Positions 63,615 through 64,000 of a stretch of DNA of 64,000 nucleotides are shown one piece after another (the first letter of the stretch is position 1; each line of letters opens with the position of its first letter). The stretch comes from Glaciecola sp047250385. GTDB taxonomy: Bacteria; Pseudomonadota; Gammaproteobacteria; Enterobacterales; Alteromonadaceae. Below the pieces are notes generated by a model that did no database searches, had not been told where the DNA came from, and saw nothing but the letters and a program-made list of their open reading frames with translations. The stretch is from the NCBI RefSeq assembly GCF_047250385.1, contig NZ_JBLBVM010000053.1:124001-188000 (forward strand), in the 5' to 3' direction. A program made the position numbers and the translations under genes.

Positions 63615-64000
63615 TTAAGGTGCGACTGAAGTTGAGCGATTGCCGGTTGGCGATTGCTCGATATGGCGCACTTGTTTCATTAGAGCTGATTCAGCAGGGA
63701 CTTGAATCGCTTTAATGGCCTGAGTAATTAAACCATTCGTTATCCGTGCAGGTGCATTGATACTAAACTTTACTATTTTATCGTTTTTCACAAAAGCGTA
63801 TTGAGTGGCAAAAAGCGGTTCAGAAGAAGTCTGCAGGCTCGCTTCAAATGCAAACACACGGGTGTCCTTAGCGCCTTCTAAATCGTTAAGTTCATAAACT
63901 TCTGTCATCTTTAGCGAATCTTTACCTAATGCTTTACTAAGTAAGCGAATATCCTCTTGCTCGCTTAGCAACTCATTCTTCGTTTGCACTTCAAGTGAGT
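63615..64000 (-). CDS. Unknown protein, N-terminus beyond window
   Basis: The reading frame is open to the right edge; about 128 C-terminal residues are visible (SLEVQTKNELLSEQEDIR..., ending GNRSTSVAP). A GTG at 63989 could be a start but the frame continues upstream without a stop, so the gene is treated as partial. The visible part is a mixed alpha/beta domain (VFAFEASLQTSSEPLFATQYAFVKNDKIVKFSI) reminiscent of small secreted or lipoprotein domains that measure a residual, but I recognise no family. Confidence 0.6.
   Translation of the reverse strand, partial: SLEVQTKNELLSEQEDIRLLSKALGKDSLKMTEVYELNDLEGAKDTRVFAFEASLQTSSEPLFATQYAFVKNDKIVKFSINAPARITNGLITQAIKAIQVPAESALMKQVRHIEQSPTGNRSTSVAP

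Overview
The window is a stretch of a gammaproteobacterial chromosome, most likely a marine member of the Alteromonadales. The reasons are gene order (queA-tgt-yajC-secDF; suhB/trmJ-cysE-iscRSUA-hscBA-fdx; ndk-rlmN-pilW-rodZ-ispG-hisS-yfgM-bamB-der), AT-rich base use, PEP-CTERM-like sorting tails, an M2 (ACE-like) peptidase lipoprotein and many large secreted repeat proteins. I do not assign a genus. No rRNA, tRNA, CRISPR array, insertion sequence or phage gene was recognised.

Layout. 1-2888 (minus): an envelope-stress cluster yjfI-yjfJ(PspA)-K+ channel-yjfK. 3093-3350: a small DUF6471 gene behind three copies of an 8-bp repeat. 3622-9302 (plus): tRNA queuosine genes queA and tgt, then the Sec accessory genes yajC, secD and secF. 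9483-10256 (minus): suhB. 10542-14420: a 1292-aa hybrid sensor kinase inserted between suhB and trmJ. 14635-21903: trmJ-cysE and the complete ISC iron-sulfur operon behind two abutting IscR sites.

22028-45753 is an accessory block between fdx and ndk. A five-gene minus-strand unit (38675 down to 22028) encodes a Cys-rich 1213-aa protein with a MopE-type metal-binding motif, an unknown exported protein, a 3487-aa Ig-repeat giant, a small anchored coiled-coil protein and a CPYC thioredoxin-fold protein resembling DsbC/DsbG. I read this as a secreted or surface assembly with its own disulfide-handling factor. Next to it lie a PEP-CTERM-like gene and a plus-strand pair: an FG-GAP/HEAT protein translationally overlapping a membrane-anchored pentahaem cytochrome c.

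46017-56497 returns to housekeeping genes: ndk, rlmN, a pilW-LysM fusion, rodZ, ispG, hisS, yfgM, bamB and der. 56783-64000 (minus) holds a second PEP-CTERM-like protein, an amidohydrolase lipoprotein, an AI-2E family transporter, an M2 peptidase lipoprotein and a partial gene.

The strongest unexpected signal is regulatory. The two PEP-CTERM-like genes, 18 kb apart, share a nearly identical 23-bp element placed 57 and 66 bp upstream of a sigma-54 (-24/-12) promoter, which points to a sigma-54/activator regulon for exported PEP-CTERM proteins. The second is the architecture of the giant protein: a nine-domain superunit of about 1000 residues repeated about 2.6 times, with a Cys pair in one domain of each unit. 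Several terminator-like hairpins also sit directly in front of downstream genes (secD, der, the transporter, the K+ channel).
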